From: Oegoconia quadripuncta
Lineage: Eukaryota > Arthropoda > Insecta > Lepidoptera > Autostichidae
Assembly: GCA_949316235.1 (NCBI GenBank)
Contig: OX438757.1
Location: forward strand, 19,550,005-19,614,004
Direction of reading: 5' to 3'
Length of the DNA: 64,000 nt
The position numbers and the translations under genes were made by a program. A model generated the notes under the pieces. It saw nothing but the letters and a program-made list of their open reading frames with translations. It was not told where the DNA came from and ran no database searches. Below, piece after piece: positions 20,301-30,436 of this stretch; position 1 is the first letter of the stretch; each line of letters begins with the position of its first letter.

Positions 20301-20817
20301 TTTCTTAAAACCTTGAAAATTCAGATTTACATAAAGTAAGGCGTACGTCCAATGTCAAGAAAGAGGTCAAAGATCTTCTCCTCCAAAATACCCTCAGTGC
20401 TTAAACACTAAAGTCTTAAATCAATGTGTGTTAAGTGGTGTCTCATGGGCCTCATTTAAGAAAGTTCAAGCAACTACTTTGTAGAGGGTAATGCTCGGCG
20501 TTTTACTTCGAGTTTAGAAGTAAGTTGATTTAGTAAAATTACTATGACATGCTGACGGAGTAAAGGGCAGTTCCTAAACCCATTTGTGATTCGTCAAAAC
20601 CAAGGAATGTCATGCTTGAAGTGAAATGAACTTGAAAAACGTTTGCTTTCACAGAAATCCTACGCCAGCGAGATCACCAACCAATTGGCGAGCTGCAAAA
20701 AACAGAAGTCCTCGTGCCCTGGTCATTGACCAGGAATTCTCGACGACACCTATATGGAATGACGACACTATACTATTTTGGAATACAACCTACTCGAAGT
20801 TTAGGCGTAAAGTTTAA
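17353..20817 (+). CDS. Carboxylesterase 2 (three exons, 538 aa)
   Basis: Exons 17353-17529, 19015-20291 and 20655-20817; donors GTGTGT and GTAAGT, acceptors TTTCAG and TTCACAG; phases 0 and 2; stop TAA at 20815-20817. Exon 1 (signal [14 protein letters not shown]) differs from that of esterase 1 at only 6-7 of 59 residues, while exon 2 is much more diverged. Motifs: [11 protein letters not shown] with C80-C95, HGGG 118-121, S200 in GESAG, E332 in NNEEG, H447 in [10 protein letters not shown]. All triad residues are present, so an active secreted esterase is expected. The Cys before the FVPC motif found in esterase 1 is absent. Intron 1 (1.5 kb) holds a LINE fragment and a SINE. A pyrimidine-rich TTCTTGCAG just before the ATG could be the acceptor of a 5' UTR intron. 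Specific substrate unknown. Confidence 0.92.
17873..18147 (-). pseudogene. LINE family C 3' fragment (in esterase 2 intron 1)
   Basis: The minus strand reads the C-terminal blocks [20 protein letters not shown] and [10 protein letters not shown] (with decay), then a 3' UTR ending ATCAGGTGACGCGCATGATC...CCGCCCTCTCATATAAAAAA. Ends in poly(A). Confidence 0.8.
18560..18835 (-). repeat. tRNA-derived SINE family 3 (in esterase 2 intron 1)
   Basis: Minus-strand head GGTGTAGTGGTTAGCAATTC and GGTTGCGGGTTCGAATCCCG, body with GATGGTTGATAAACTACATA reading on the plus strand, then CAGCGCCATCTAGTTCCACA. A second copy lies at 43330-43582. Confidence 0.8.
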
Positions 20818-20917
20818 CATTCGAATGAGAACTCTGTTTTTTAATATTGACGAATGAATGAGTGTGAGAGAAAATCTTCTATTCTATGGAAAACCCTACT
20901 TAAACTAGTAAAAATCT

Positions 20918-21330
20918 TTTTTTTTTTATATGAGAGGGAGGCAAACGAGAATGCGGGTCATCTGATGGAAAGCAATCACCGCCGCCCATGGACACCCGCA
21001 ACACCAAAAGGGTCACAGATACGTTACCGGCTTTTGAGGAAGGTGTAGGCTCGTTTCTTGAAGGTTCCAATGTCGTACTCGTTCGGGAATACCGCTGCCG
21101 GAAGTCCGTTCCACAGTGTGGTTGTTTTTTTTCTTGAGAAACGTACAGTGGTAGACTTCCACTCATCCAAGTGACGTGGATGGAAATTTAATTTTCGGCG
21201 AGAAGTGTATCGGTTAAATTGAGCAGCGGGTATTAGCTCGAACAGTTCTTCAGAACACTCCCCATGGAATATGCGATAGAGAATGCAGAGGGACGCGACG
21301 TCTCTTCGCAACGCCAGGGGATCCAGTTAG
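20918..21330 (-). pseudogene. LINE family C 3' fragment beyond esterase 2
   Basis: The minus strand encodes [40 protein letters not shown], a decayed [20 protein letters not shown], then the family 3' UTR and poly(A) at 20918-20928. Begins about 100 bp after the esterase 2 stop. Confidence 0.85.
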
Positions 21331-21339
21331 TAATACTGT

Positions 21340-21520
21340 CCTAGAGGCACCACAAACTTCCTTTTTCACTCCTTCAGTGTTGAAGCAGCTGTGATGTGGA
21401 ATAAACTGCCAAGATTAATTCAGGACAGCCCTTCAATTGCAGTATTTAAGAAAAGGTTAAAAGAGCATTACCTCTCCCATCTTTCGTGGTGTTGTTATGT
21501 GTATGTAGGTTCATAGTTAT
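21340..21520 (+). pseudogene. LINE polymerase C-terminal scrap
   Basis: With frame decay it reads FSVEAAVMWNKLPRLIQDSP, then AVFKKRLKEHYLSHL, the WN.LP...FK..L pattern of LINE ORF2 C-termini. Family not determined. Confidence 0.5.
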
Positions 21521-21639
21521 ACATTTTATGTTATGTATATATTTCGCAGTAGGTAAATATATTATGTTTAATGTAAGTTTATTGTTTGGTTATATTTTCT
21601 TTTTATTTGTTTTATTAACGTGTGTGTGTGTTCGGTTTT

Positions 21640-21752
21640 CCCAAATGTGTTGGGGTTTCCGGGTCAGTACGCTTTCACCTTCGACCTCATCTTCACTTAA
21701 CATCAGGTTTGATTGAGGTCAAGTACGAAGCCGTAGTGCATAAAAAAAAATT
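21640..21752 (+). repeat. tRNA-derived SINE family 1, 3' part
   Basis: GTGTTGGGGTTTCCGGGTCA, CCTCATCTTCACTTAACATC and a GTGCATAAAAAAAAA tail. Confidence 0.8.
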
Positions 21753-21940
21753 CGTTGTAGGATTTTTCTTTTGCACTCAATTTGATGCTAAACCCCAAAT
21801 TTACTCCGTTTCCTATGTCAATGCTCAGGTCGACTGCAAGAGATCTCTTAAAGAGATATTATATTTTTTCTACGGCCGCTGTGGTGTACTTTTTGTGACG
21901 TTAACTATCCTTGGATTGTCACGACGAATCTATCGTTTTG

Positions 21941-22190
21941 GTTGGCTGACGACCGGTTAGTGTAGTGGATAGTGACCCTGTCAGCTAAACAAACGGTTGC
22001 GGGTTCGAATCCAGCGACGGGTAAATGTTTGTGTGATGAATACGAACATTAAATTTATTCGCGAGTCATGGATGTTTATATAAATATTTATGTTATCCGT
22101 TATCTAGTATCCATAGTACAAGCTTTGCTTAGTTTGGGACTAGATGATTCGTGTAAGTGTCCGAAATATTTATTTATTATTAACGTTACC
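21941..22190 (+). repeat. tRNA-derived SINE family 2, best copy
   Basis: Head GGTTAGTGTAGTGGATAGTG (A box) and GTTGCGGGTTCGAATCC (B box), body TTTGTGTGATGAATACGAAC, ATGGATGTTTATATAAATAT and TTTGGGACTAGATGATTCGT, ending in TATTTATTTATT. Confidence 0.85.
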
Positions 22191-22560
22191 TCATAAATTT
22201 GTATACATATAGTCGTTTTGGTGCTTCGAGGGAATAGAGAATCTCATATACATAGATAGGCACAAAAAACGTAACGCTCTCTTCAGTCTGGTAAAAACGA
22301 TGACATGCGGGAGATGCAGTGAAACTACAGCGAAGTTACGGGAACACAGACGAGACTAGTGGTTAGGAGTGGCGTCACAGGAAGAGGGAATAATACACGC
22401 ATTTGGCCACAGTCTGACACAAACCGCTCCGGGCCCGCGTGATGGATTAAGGCCCATTGGTACACCTTTCCCTATAGGTACCTATATCTGTATAGCGGGC
22501 CGCAGGACGGAATCAAACCCGCTATTATGGACTTCTATTTATTGGCTTTAAGTATTTATT
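22191..22560. other. Intergenic spacer
   Basis: No gene recognised. Contains a GGACGGAATCAAACCCGCT piece that could be a decayed tRNA-like box. Confidence 0.35.
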
Positions 22561-23158
22561 GCTTCATGCGAGCCGGGCGGAGACCGAGTGCAGACTGGTA
22601 GCCCGCGGCCAAGGGTCGCCTCGGTAGCTGCGTTCGGGAACTTCGGGACGTTAAAGCTCGGGCGCAACCGGCCGCATTGCTAGGCCAACGAGGGCCCGCA
22701 ACGTAGCCGACGCGCCGGCGCACACAGGTGGCGCCCACAGCGCAGAAGCCACGATGTTGGCTCGTGGGTATTCGGGCCACGCCAGTAGCCGACGCAGCGC
22801 GAGGCCTGGTCGAGCATCCTCGGACCAGCGCTATACACAGTGCCTGGGGACACACAGTAGCGGCGGAAGCCGCCACATCTGCGATATATGCGCTATAATC
22901 AGCGAGCGGTATGAGGCGCGACAGCGCCCCCCGTAGAGTAACGGTAACGGGCCTCCCCTTGAGAAGGGGGGCAAGGCGAGGGGGAACCTGGAGCCGCTAA
23001 TGCGTTCCCAGGTCGTCTCTACTGTCGAGGAAGGTCGCCGCGGGGTTTTAGTGGGTATCCCTCCCGACAGGGAGGGGAGTCCCACTAACCGTCTCGCCGT
23101 CCCCCAGGTGAGCGGAACACGTAATGCCTTTCCCCGCATCAAACAAAAAAAAAGGTAC
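22561..23158 (+). repeat. 3' end of a GC-rich LINE (R1-like)
   Basis: Markedly more GC-rich than its surroundings. A decayed Arg/Ala-rich frame is followed by a structured 3' UTR (GAAGGGGGGCAAGG, TATCCCTCCCGACAGGGAGG, CACGTAATGCCTTTCCCCGC) and ends ATCAAACAAAAAAAA. The composition and poly(A) fit an R1/LOA-type element. Frames are broken, so this is an old fragment. Confidence 0.5.
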
Positions 23159-23999
23159 TACACCTTTAGTAAGAGAAGGCTGTGTTCCAGCGGCGCATAA
23201 AGCGGTTGATGTGATTGATACAGGCAGGTCTATCATCACATAACACTAACAACACAATATAATGTACTACCACACACAGTTTAACGATCCTTACGTAACT
23301 AAAGTAATTGGTGCACCTGAGTCGTTGGAAAAACGTCTGCTAAAGTACTTTACTCGCGCATGTCATAGTGCAGTCATAGACCAACCGTACCTCAACTTGA
23401 TATCGTGTAATAACTATGTACTCATGGATACATAAACTTATTCGCATCACAATTGGTATGCTTGAACACGGCATTCTTTCAAATACGGTCAGTACGCTTC
23501 CACCTTCATGTCTTGGTCTAGCGCTGTTTATGTTTGCGTCGTACATCAATGCCGGCCGGCGATAATTTCGTATTATTCGTTTTTAAAAACCCTATATAAG
23601 AACCAGAACAGTTCGTGAACTGGTAATCTTTCCTGTGCTTGTGTTTGTGCTGTTAAATTTAACTGTTAGACTGTGGCTCTGGTGTATATGTGACTAGCTG
23701 TCATTTACCAAGTGCTGTTGGGACGGTGATACACTTTGGATCTTCGGTGAATGTTTCTGGATGCTGTGATATCTGTTGCTGCTGCGTAGTTCTTGCACGG
23801 CACGTAACGCACTTCTCTGAGTAAATAAAAAAAAGGTAAACATGCAGGTAGATTGTTTCATGAATCATGAAACACCTCGGCCATGTCTCGCTGCATGGGC
23901 ATACAACTTTGATAGCTAAATGTAAAGCATGCAGTCATGTGATATAGCAATAACACAAAAAAACAAAGAATTATAATTTATATCAATCCCAACTATCCC
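23159..23999. other. Intergenic spacer
   Basis: No gene. A TATATAAG box at 23593-23600 precedes about 200 bp of moderately structured sequence, but the nearest initiator-like motif is too close for a standard core promoter. Confidence 0.35.
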
Positions 24000-24185
24000 A
24001 ACTAATATTATAAATGCGAAAGTTTGTGTGTGTGTATATCTGTATGTATGTTTGTTACCTTTTCACTCGCTGAACGGATTTGGATGAAATTTAGTGGGTA
24101 GACAGATTAATCCAATCACTTTTTAGGACAAAGGCGTTAGGTTAAATTTGTACGGAAGCGACTTGGACGAAAATAATTTTGTATG
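24000..24185 (+). repeat. Dispersed insect repeat (TTATAAATGCGAAAGTTTGTG)
   Basis: ATTATAAATGCGAAAGTTTG, a (TG)n/(TATG)n microsatellite-like stretch, then TGAACGGATTTGGATGAAAT. This combination is a very common non-coding repeat in insect genomes. Confidence 0.6.
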
Positions 24186-24319
24186 GCGTTGAAATATTAT
24201 GTTAAATAATATTATTGCAATTAATAAAATGGATAACAATACGTATGTCACTCGTATCATTATGGAATCTAATGTACGGGTGAACAAGAGTATGTCACAT
24301 ATCTTTTATGGTAAACAAA

Positions 24320-24402
24320 ACATTCGGGCAAATGAAATTCGGGCAAGAAAATTCAGGCATATGAGTATTATTGCATATAATTTTCGGGCAAACAATAGAA
24401 AT
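24320..24402 (+). repeat. Short direct repeats of TTCGGGCAA
   Basis: TTCGGGCAA occurs three times and TTCAGGCAT once within about 80 bp, with spacings of about 16-18 bp between the first three. Non-coding as far as I can see. Confidence 0.5.
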
Positions 24403-24456
24403 CCAGACACGGTACTGTCAAAATGTTCAAATCCTTGATAACTGGTCTACAGGATG

Positions 24457-24723
24457 TCAATAAATCAACATTACAATTGCCCTTATGCATTGTTCCTGTG
24501 CTATTTGCGCTCGATTTATATGACTAGAGTTGCCCCATAGAAGAATGGCGTATCTCCTACAGTTACTACTGATCTTTGTCAGCCGCCATAAGGCACATAC
24601 AAAAGAATTTACTTTGTTACAAATATTATTAATATGTTCGACGCATGAGCATTTGTCGCCAAGTGCAATTCCTAAAAATAAATTTCGCCATGATTCTTTA
24701 ACGTACACAAATAAGAATTGTAA
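24457..24723 (-). pseudogene. LINE polymerase fragment (thumb region)
   Basis: Minus strand reads SWRNLFLGIALGDKCSCVEH, then INNICNKVNSFVCALWRLTK and ILLWGNSSHINRAQIAQEQC. This is the 'FLGI..D..L.W..HI..I' block that follows the YADD domain in LINEs. Truncated on both sides. Confidence 0.65.
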
Positions 24724-24763
24724 CAAAGTCAAAATCAAAGTCAAAAATGCTTTATTTCGTAGG

Positions 24764-25157
24764 TTTTTTTTTATTATTTGAATTCGCGTTTAACCACAAT
24801 CTCACTTGATGGAAAGTGACGATGTGGTCGAAGATGAAGCACGCGATCCCAGTAAATGCCTATTCACTCTGCTCTTCAAGATCCCAAGGTTGTAGGATTC
24901 AGGAAAGACTGACACTGGAAGGGAGTTCCATGCCTTAGCTGTTCGGATGATGAATGAAGAATCGAACTTCTTAATGCGAATGTTCGGTATATTAACTATA
25001 TACGGGTGGAATCCCTCCCCACGCCTAGTGGTCCGAAGATGGAAGGGCGACGGTGGAATAAGATTATGTAATTACATCGCATACTGTAAAAAACCGAGAG
25101 ACAGGCGACTTTGTGACTGTGTTCAAGGCCCTGCAATTTCCCAGTCTTCGAATGAGT
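24764..25157 (-). pseudogene. LINE family B 3' fragment
   Basis: Minus strand encodes SFIIRTAKAWNSLPVSVFPE, then NLGILKSRVNRHLLGSRAS, a short 3' UTR (CATCAAGTGAGATTGTGGTT) and poly(A) shown as the T run at 24764-24772. It sits inside family A sequence and is itself entered by the hAT-like element. Confidence 0.8.
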
Positions 25158-25527
25158 CAGAGGCGTAGCGTGCCTTGTCGGGGCCCCGTATAAAAATTTT
25201 TTTGGAGGCCCTTATATGGAGGTAAAGATTTTTCACAAGAGAAAAAAAATATTGTGAGAAGAAATATTTATTTATCACATAATTTACCCATTTTACAAAT
25301 AAAAATCGAATTTTAAATATTCACTCTCCTTGCCTTTTTTTCGGCAAACGTAAAAAAAAAAAAGTAAGTAAAACGGGGAGGTCCCGCAGCCCGCCATTTT
25401 TTTTTTTTTTTTTTTTTTTGTATTAATTTTTACGGCTCTGGAAGCGTGTCCTTTTGAGCCAGTCCTTTTTTTTTTTTTTTTTTTTAAACTCAACACCTTG
25501 GTCATTCATTATGACACTTTTACAGCA

Positions 25528-28500
25528 CTATAATTCGTTCACTGTGTTTAAAATATATTTGACGAGAGGCTTGAAAAATTTCTTGTCACGTAATAAATCT
25601 GGTAATTTCTGTATAACTTCTTCTTCACCGCAGATTTCTTTTATGTCGGCGGCCAAAACCAATCTGTCCAGGCCATATCGTTCACATTTGAAGATGATGT
25701 GTTTGAGGTCCTCCTCCTCATGGCAGTCGATACAGTATGCGTCTTCTACTAAATTGAGCCGTTTCAGATGGGAGCGTATTCTGCAGTGGCCGAATCTCAT
25801 GCGGCAGATGGTGGTGATAAATTTCCTGGAGTTTACAGTGATATTTTTGTGGTACCAAGGTTGGGCGGGCGGGCTTACTTGGATTTCTGCGTACCATTTT
25901 CCCTTTTCTTTACTGACTTCAGTCCAATAGCTTCCCCACAATTTCTTAATGGCTAGTGACAGCAACACATGGTAGTCGGTGTATGGAACTTGCAAGATGT
26001 TGGAATCATCTTGATCATAACCTTCTCTGGCCGCTCGGTCAGCTTCTTCATTGCCAGATATGCCACAGTGTGATGGTATCCACAAGAACACTACAGTTTT
26101 ATTATTTTGGTTAATATTGTACAATGTTTTCTTGATATTATACACTATATAATTTAGACTATATTTACACTTATTATTTTTAATTGCAAGCAATGCACTT
26201 TTAGAATCTGAGAGGATCATAGAGTTTTCAACATTAATATTTTGTAAATGTTGAAGTGCTTTATAAATAGCATAACATTCAGCAGTGAAAATGCTACAGT
26301 TAGAATCAATTTTGAAACTTCTCGTTAACTTCAATTGTGGATCATAAAAAGCAGAAGTGACATGATCATCCCCTTTGGAACCATCAGTGTACACTCTATA
26401 AAGTTGATTATTATCTACATAACTTAAAAGTTCATATTGATTTGGGACATTGCTGTCAATTATTTCAGCTGTAGTGTTCAAAAGTGCATTGTATTCAATT
26501 TGGTACAGTAATAATGGATTATTTATATACATATTTACATACGTGGAATGTACATGAATGGCAATTCTAAGAAGTTCTGGTGTATGTCCAGACAGAAGTT
26601 GACTGGCAGATGTATAGGGACCTGCATTAAACTGTAATGCTTGAGGGGGCATGATCCTGTTAACCAAAATGTTGTTATTAGTTGATAGGGCCTTTAAACA
26701 AAATCTCTCTGCAATCAATAAGCGTCTAAATATGAGTGGGGGTATACATGTTTCACATTCCATTACATTTATTGGAGTGGAGCACATAGCTCCTGTAATA
26801 ATTCTTAATGCCTTATTTTGAAGCACATCTAACTTTCTTAGAATTGTACTATTGGCATTCATATAGGCTATGCTACTATAATCGAAGTGACTTCTGACAA
26901 TGCTTTTGTACAACATAGACAAAATGCTTGGGTCGGACCCCCAGTGTACCCCTGCAAGAGAGCGTAAAATGTTAAGCCCTTTCGAAGCATTTTTGAGGAG
27001 ATTATTTATATGATTTTGAAATGATAACTTTTGATCTAAACATACACCTAGGAACTTATTTTCATTCACCCATGGCAATGCTTTGTAATTATAAATTACA
27101 GAATTAGAAGGTGCATCACACTTTTTACTAAAAACCATTGCTTTGCTTTTGTTAGGACAGACATTTAATTTTAATTTATTTGAATAATAGTTGTGTACTT
27201 GAGCTAAACCAATATTTAGCTTATTAATAGCAATATTTACATCCTTATTTACAGTATATACAAGTAAATCATCAGCAAATTGCAAAAAGAAAATATCATT
27301 TTCTTTAAGATATTGATTTATTTGACAAGTGTACAAATTATACAAGAGGGGGGAGATAGTAGCTCCCTGCATAGTACCTTTGTACACTTGTCGAGGCCCA
27401 TGAAGAATGTTATTATACTTAACATACATTGTGCGGTCAAAAAGAAAATTGAATATCCATTTACAGACTTTACCTGGAACACCAATTTCGCTCAATATAT
27501 GGATCAGAATAGATGGATTAACATTATCAAAGGCACCCTGCACATCAAGAAATGCACAAACTGTAACTGAGTGACTATAAAAAGAATTTTTAATATCTGA
27601 TACTAAAGATGTGAAGCTTTCTACAGCACTTCTTGCTTTACGGAAGCCAAATTGTTGAGGAGGTAAGATGTTATTTGATTCTACATAGTAGTCTAGTCTT
27701 GTTTTTATCATAAATTCGAAAACTTTACCAATGCAAGATGATAAGGATATGGGTCTGTATGAATTACAATCATTGTCTGGTTTATCTTTTTTTAATATAG
27801 GTATAACACATTGGGTTTTCCAAGATGAAGGTATATGTTGGGAATCCCATAGCACATTGAAAATTTCTAATAATATTTTTTGGGCATTTACATGCATATT
27901 ACATATTAGTTTGTATGGAATATCATCCAGCCCAGGGGTAGTGTCTTTTCTAGATTGAATGCAAGTGGTAAATTCAAACCAAGTGAAAGGCTGGCTAAGA
28001 AAGCCACTATTGACATTCCCATTTTGAGTAAAACATTGGTTTAAAGTTGTTTTATCTATATCTTTTTCAGGTGGAGATAGTGGAGCATACTTATCCAAGA
28101 AAGAAGGAATCCATTCATCATTTCTTGCTTTTTCTTTAACTGGAATACGTTTAAATTTTTTAATATGGTTCCAGATAGTACTAACAGGTGTGTATCTATT
28201 AAATGAATCACATAGTTTCCTCCAGCCACTTTTTTTCTTATCGCTTATTAATCTTTTCTTGCATGCATCTAACTTCTTATATGAAATAAAATTTTCTATT
28301 GTGGGATTGGTTCTGTAAAAATTTAAAGCCTGCTTACTCTTACTCACTGCTTCCTTGCATTCCTCATCCCACCATGGAACTGGCTTTTTCATAATATGTG
28401 GTGAAGCCTTTTTCAATTTGGGTATACAAGACTCCTTAATTTTACATAGAATATCTATAAACTCTTCATATGATTTATTTGGATTAGAAGGATCTAAATT

Positions 28501-29280
28501 GATATGATCAAATGCTTTCTCTGTTTCAGATCTATATTTCAACCAATCTGCTTTGTTATATAGAAATCGTTCGGTTGGTTGACCTACTACATATTTTTCA
28601 GCAGAGGTGTGGATGTCAATAATCGTTGGGTAGTGATAACTGCCCATCGGATCATTGTGGACTTTCCAATCACAGAGTGGGGCTACTGTAGGACTAATAC
28701 AGGATATGTCTATAGCAGATCTATTATTGCGGATAGTACCAACTGTGGTTGGAGATCCTGAGTTTAGTATACATAGGTCGCATTCATCCAGAACATTATA
28801 CACCTCATTACCTCTGGTATATGTCGTAAGACAACCAAAGGCAATGTGATGCGCATTCATATCGCCTGCTAGTAAAATCGGTTTTGGCAAGTTGTTAATT
28901 ATTTGTTTTAAACGTCCAGCTCTAAAACGCCCTCTACCTTCTCTAGGAGGAGGAGCATAGCTACATAATATAGTTAATGGTCCTATATCTAGCTGTAGTG
29001 TAATGGAAACAGATTGTAAAAAATCGTAGAATGGAATGTCTATAGCACTGTATTTAAGTTCATTTTTGATCAAAATGCCTACTCCACCACGTCCATCTTT
29101 ACCATTCTGTTTAATAAAATTGTAATTAGGAATTCTAAATATACTACTGTCTTTCAGCCAAGTCTCATTCAATAGGCATATGTCAATATCATGTTCAGCA
29201 AGATAGGTGATAAGCAGTGGTTTCTTATTAATAGCGCCTTCTATGTTAAATTGTGAAATTCGAATAAATAACTTATCCAT
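25528..29280 (-). CDS. I-like LINE ORF2: endonuclease, reverse transcriptase, RNase H (1250 aa)
   Basis: Replication protein of the element. An apurinic-type endonuclease covers about residues 1-230 (NETW, GGVGILI, GDMNAHH near 140, SAIDIS, SYHYP; the usual SDH is SYH here). Reverse transcriptase covers about 430-760 (SYRPISLSSCIGKVFE, FLDVQGAFDNV, GTMQGATISPLLYNL, catalytic FADD near 667). RNase H starts near 960 (YTDGSKG, then TAE, SDSKSALL and WIPSHCGISGNEEAD). A C-terminal Cys/His cluster (CRMRFGHC, CIDCHEEEDLKHIIFKC) closes the protein. There are no internal stops. The ATG at 29280 overlaps the ORF1 stop, suggesting stop-start reinitiation. It acts in cis on its own RNA by target-primed reverse transcription (family knowledge). 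Confidence 0.95.
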   Translation of the reverse strand: MDKLFIRISQFNIEGAINKKPLLITYLAEHDIDICLLNETWLKDSSIFRIPNYNFIKQNGKDGRGGVGILIKNELKYSAIDIPFYDFLQSVSITLQLDIGPLTILCSYAPPPREGRGRFRAGRLKQIINNLPKPILLAGDMNAHHIAFGCLTTYTRGNEVYNVLDECDLCILNSGSPTTVGTIRNNRSAIDISCISPTVAPLCDWKVHNDPMGSYHYPTIIDIHTSAEKYVVGQPTERFLYNKADWLKYRSETEKAFDHINLDPSNPNKSYEEFIDILCKIKESCIPKLKKASPHIMKKPVPWWDEECKEAVSKSKQALNFYRTNPTIENFISYKKLDACKKRLISDKKKSGWRKLCDSFNRYTPVSTIWNHIKKFKRIPVKEKARNDEWIPSFLDKYAPLSPPEKDIDKTTLNQCFTQNGNVNSGFLSQPFTWFEFTTCIQSRKDTTPGLDDIPYKLICNMHVNAQKILLEIFNVLWDSQHIPSSWKTQCVIPILKKDKPDNDCNSYRPISLSSCIGKVFEFMIKTRLDYYVESNNILPPQQFGFRKARSAVESFTSLVSDIKNSFYSHSVTVCAFLDVQGAFDNVNPSILIHILSEIGVPGKVCKWIFNFLFDRTMYVKYNNILHGPRQVYKGTMQGATISPLLYNLYTCQINQYLKENDIFFLQFADDLLVYTVNKDVNIAINKLNIGLAQVHNYYSNKLKLNVCPNKSKAMVFSKKCDAPSNSVIYNYKALPWVNENKFLGVCLDQKLSFQNHINNLLKNASKGLNILRSLAGVHWGSDPSILSMLYKSIVRSHFDYSSIAYMNANSTILRKLDVLQNKALRIITGAMCSTPINVMECETCIPPLIFRRLLIAERFCLKALSTNNNILVNRIMPPQALQFNAGPYTSASQLLSGHTPELLRIAIHVHSTYVNMYINNPLLLYQIEYNALLNTTAEIIDSNVPNQYELLSYVDNNQLYRVYTDGSKGDDHVTSAFYDPQLKLTRSFKIDSNCSIFTAECYAIYKALQHLQNINVENSMILSDSKSALLAIKNNKCKYSLNYIVYNIKKTLYNINQNNKTVVFLWIPSHCGISGNEEADRAAREGYDQDDSNILQVPYTDYHVLLSLAIKKLWGSYWTEVSKEKGKWYAEIQVSPPAQPWYHKNITVNSRKFITTICRMRFGHCRIRSHLKRLNLVEDAYCIDCHEEEDLKHIIFKCERYGLDRLVLAADIKEICGEEEVIQKLPDLLRDKKFFKPLVKYILNTVNEL

Positions 29281-30436
29281 TTTTTAAAGTTTTAATTAAT
29301 ATTTCTTTAATAACTTTAGATGTAAGAGCCCCATCTTGGTTACCAATAGTCACCAATGCTCCGACTAAGCCATTTAATACATAGTCATTTTTTATTATTT
29401 CATTAATTAAAGTTTCCTGTGGAATGTTATTATTAGTCATTGCAGTGGTACTAATGGTACTGGTAGTAGCAGTGTTTGTATTAGTTGTGGAAGGTTGAAC
29501 CTTCGGCTGAGAATATGAAGGCTTATTTGTTGGACGAAGCTTTGGGAAGTCAGTGTTATAATTTTTCATTATAGACTCATTGTTTTGAGTTTTTTTTAAT
29601 ATATCCGAATATCTAGATTTATTATTTTTTTCCTCTATTTTCAGTCTTTTTACGGGACAGTCACGTGAAATAGCTAGATGTTGTCCTTTACAATTTATAC
29701 ATTGTTGTACTGACTCGCTTTTACATTCAGAGTAATGATGTTCTCCTGCACAGATAGAGCATTTTTGAATAGAATTGCATATTTTCGCTCCATGATTAAA
29801 TTTAAAACATTTATAACACTGCAACAGGGGAGCAATATACTCGTGAACTTTGAATCGAAAAATATCTAGGTAGACACAATCGGGCAGACTGTTTGACAGA
29901 AATGTGATGCTGACCGAGCCAAAAGGTTTCACACCACCGTCCACTCTTTTAGTGAACCTCCGGACACTGATTATCTCAAAAGATGAAGACAGTTTTTTAA
30001 ACAGCTCCTCATTGCTGATGCTCGTGGGTACAAATCGTAACACGCCGATGGTTTCGACAGCCCTTGCTGGAATGTAAGCCTTAAAATGGTTCTTCTCTAA
30101 AAATGCCTCGTTCTGGAGAAAGTTGTTGGAAGTATTCGCCTGCGAGAATATGACGCCAACTTTATTTGCGTTGACACGCTTAATATTTGTTACGCCCTTA
30201 ATTTCATTTTTAAAGAGATTGGCCATAATCAATGGGTTATTATTTCCAATCTTTTCTTCCTTGGTACTTTCGACGTATACCGTAAACTCACTACTCACCG
30301 CACCTTCAGGGAACAATCGTTTATACCCTGGCTTGGTATATGGTTTGTAGAAATCTGCGGAATCATCAGCCGCCGAGTGCCTGGGATTTTTTCTTTTTTC
30401 GCACCTAGGGGGATCTTCGCCGTCCCCCTCCGGCAT
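29273..30436 (-). CDS. I-like LINE ORF1: gag-like nucleic-acid-binding protein (387 aa)
   Basis: RNA-binding, particle-forming partner of ORF2. Three zinc knuckles at about residues 204-270 have the spacings C-x2-C-x4-H-x4-C (CYKCFKFNHGAKIC), C-x2-C-x3-H-x4-C (CSICAGEHHYSEC) and C-x2-C-x3-H-x6-C (CINCKGQHLAISRDC), diagnostic of Jockey/I-group gag proteins. Upstream (about 110-200) is an RRM-like stretch around TIGVLRFVPTSISNEELFKK. The tail is Asn/Thr-rich (NTNTATTSTISTTAMTNNN) and probably disordered. The frame is intact from the ATG at 30436 to TAA at 29273-29275. The N-terminus is charged. Confidence 0.93.
   Translation of the reverse strand: MPEGDGEDPPRCEKRKNPRHSAADDSADFYKPYTKPGYKRLFPEGAVSSEFTVYVESTKEEKIGNNNPLIMANLFKNEIKGVTNIKRVNANKVGVIFSQANTSNNFLQNEAFLEKNHFKAYIPARAVETIGVLRFVPTSISNEELFKKLSSSFEIISVRRFTKRVDGGVKPFGSVSITFLSNSLPDCVYLDIFRFKVHEYIAPLLQCYKCFKFNHGAKICNSIQKCSICAGEHHYSECKSESVQQCINCKGQHLAISRDCPVKRLKIEEKNNKSRYSDILKKTQNNESIMKNYNTDFPKLRPTNKPSYSQPKVQPSTTNTNTATTSTISTTAMTNNNIPQETLINEIIKNDYVLNGLVGALVTIGNQDGALTSKVIKEILIKTLKNG

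Noticed and set aside
22556..22876. 106-aa minus-strand ORF, Ala/Arg-rich
   Set aside because: Antisense to the GC-rich LINE end; composition artefact.
23593..23830. LTR or gene promoter with TATATAA
   Set aside because: The box is clear, but no initiator at proper distance, no paired LTR and no downstream ORF were found.
25293..25505. Lysine-rich 70-aa ORF
   Set aside because: Produced by reading through the two A tracts of the LINE 3' end.
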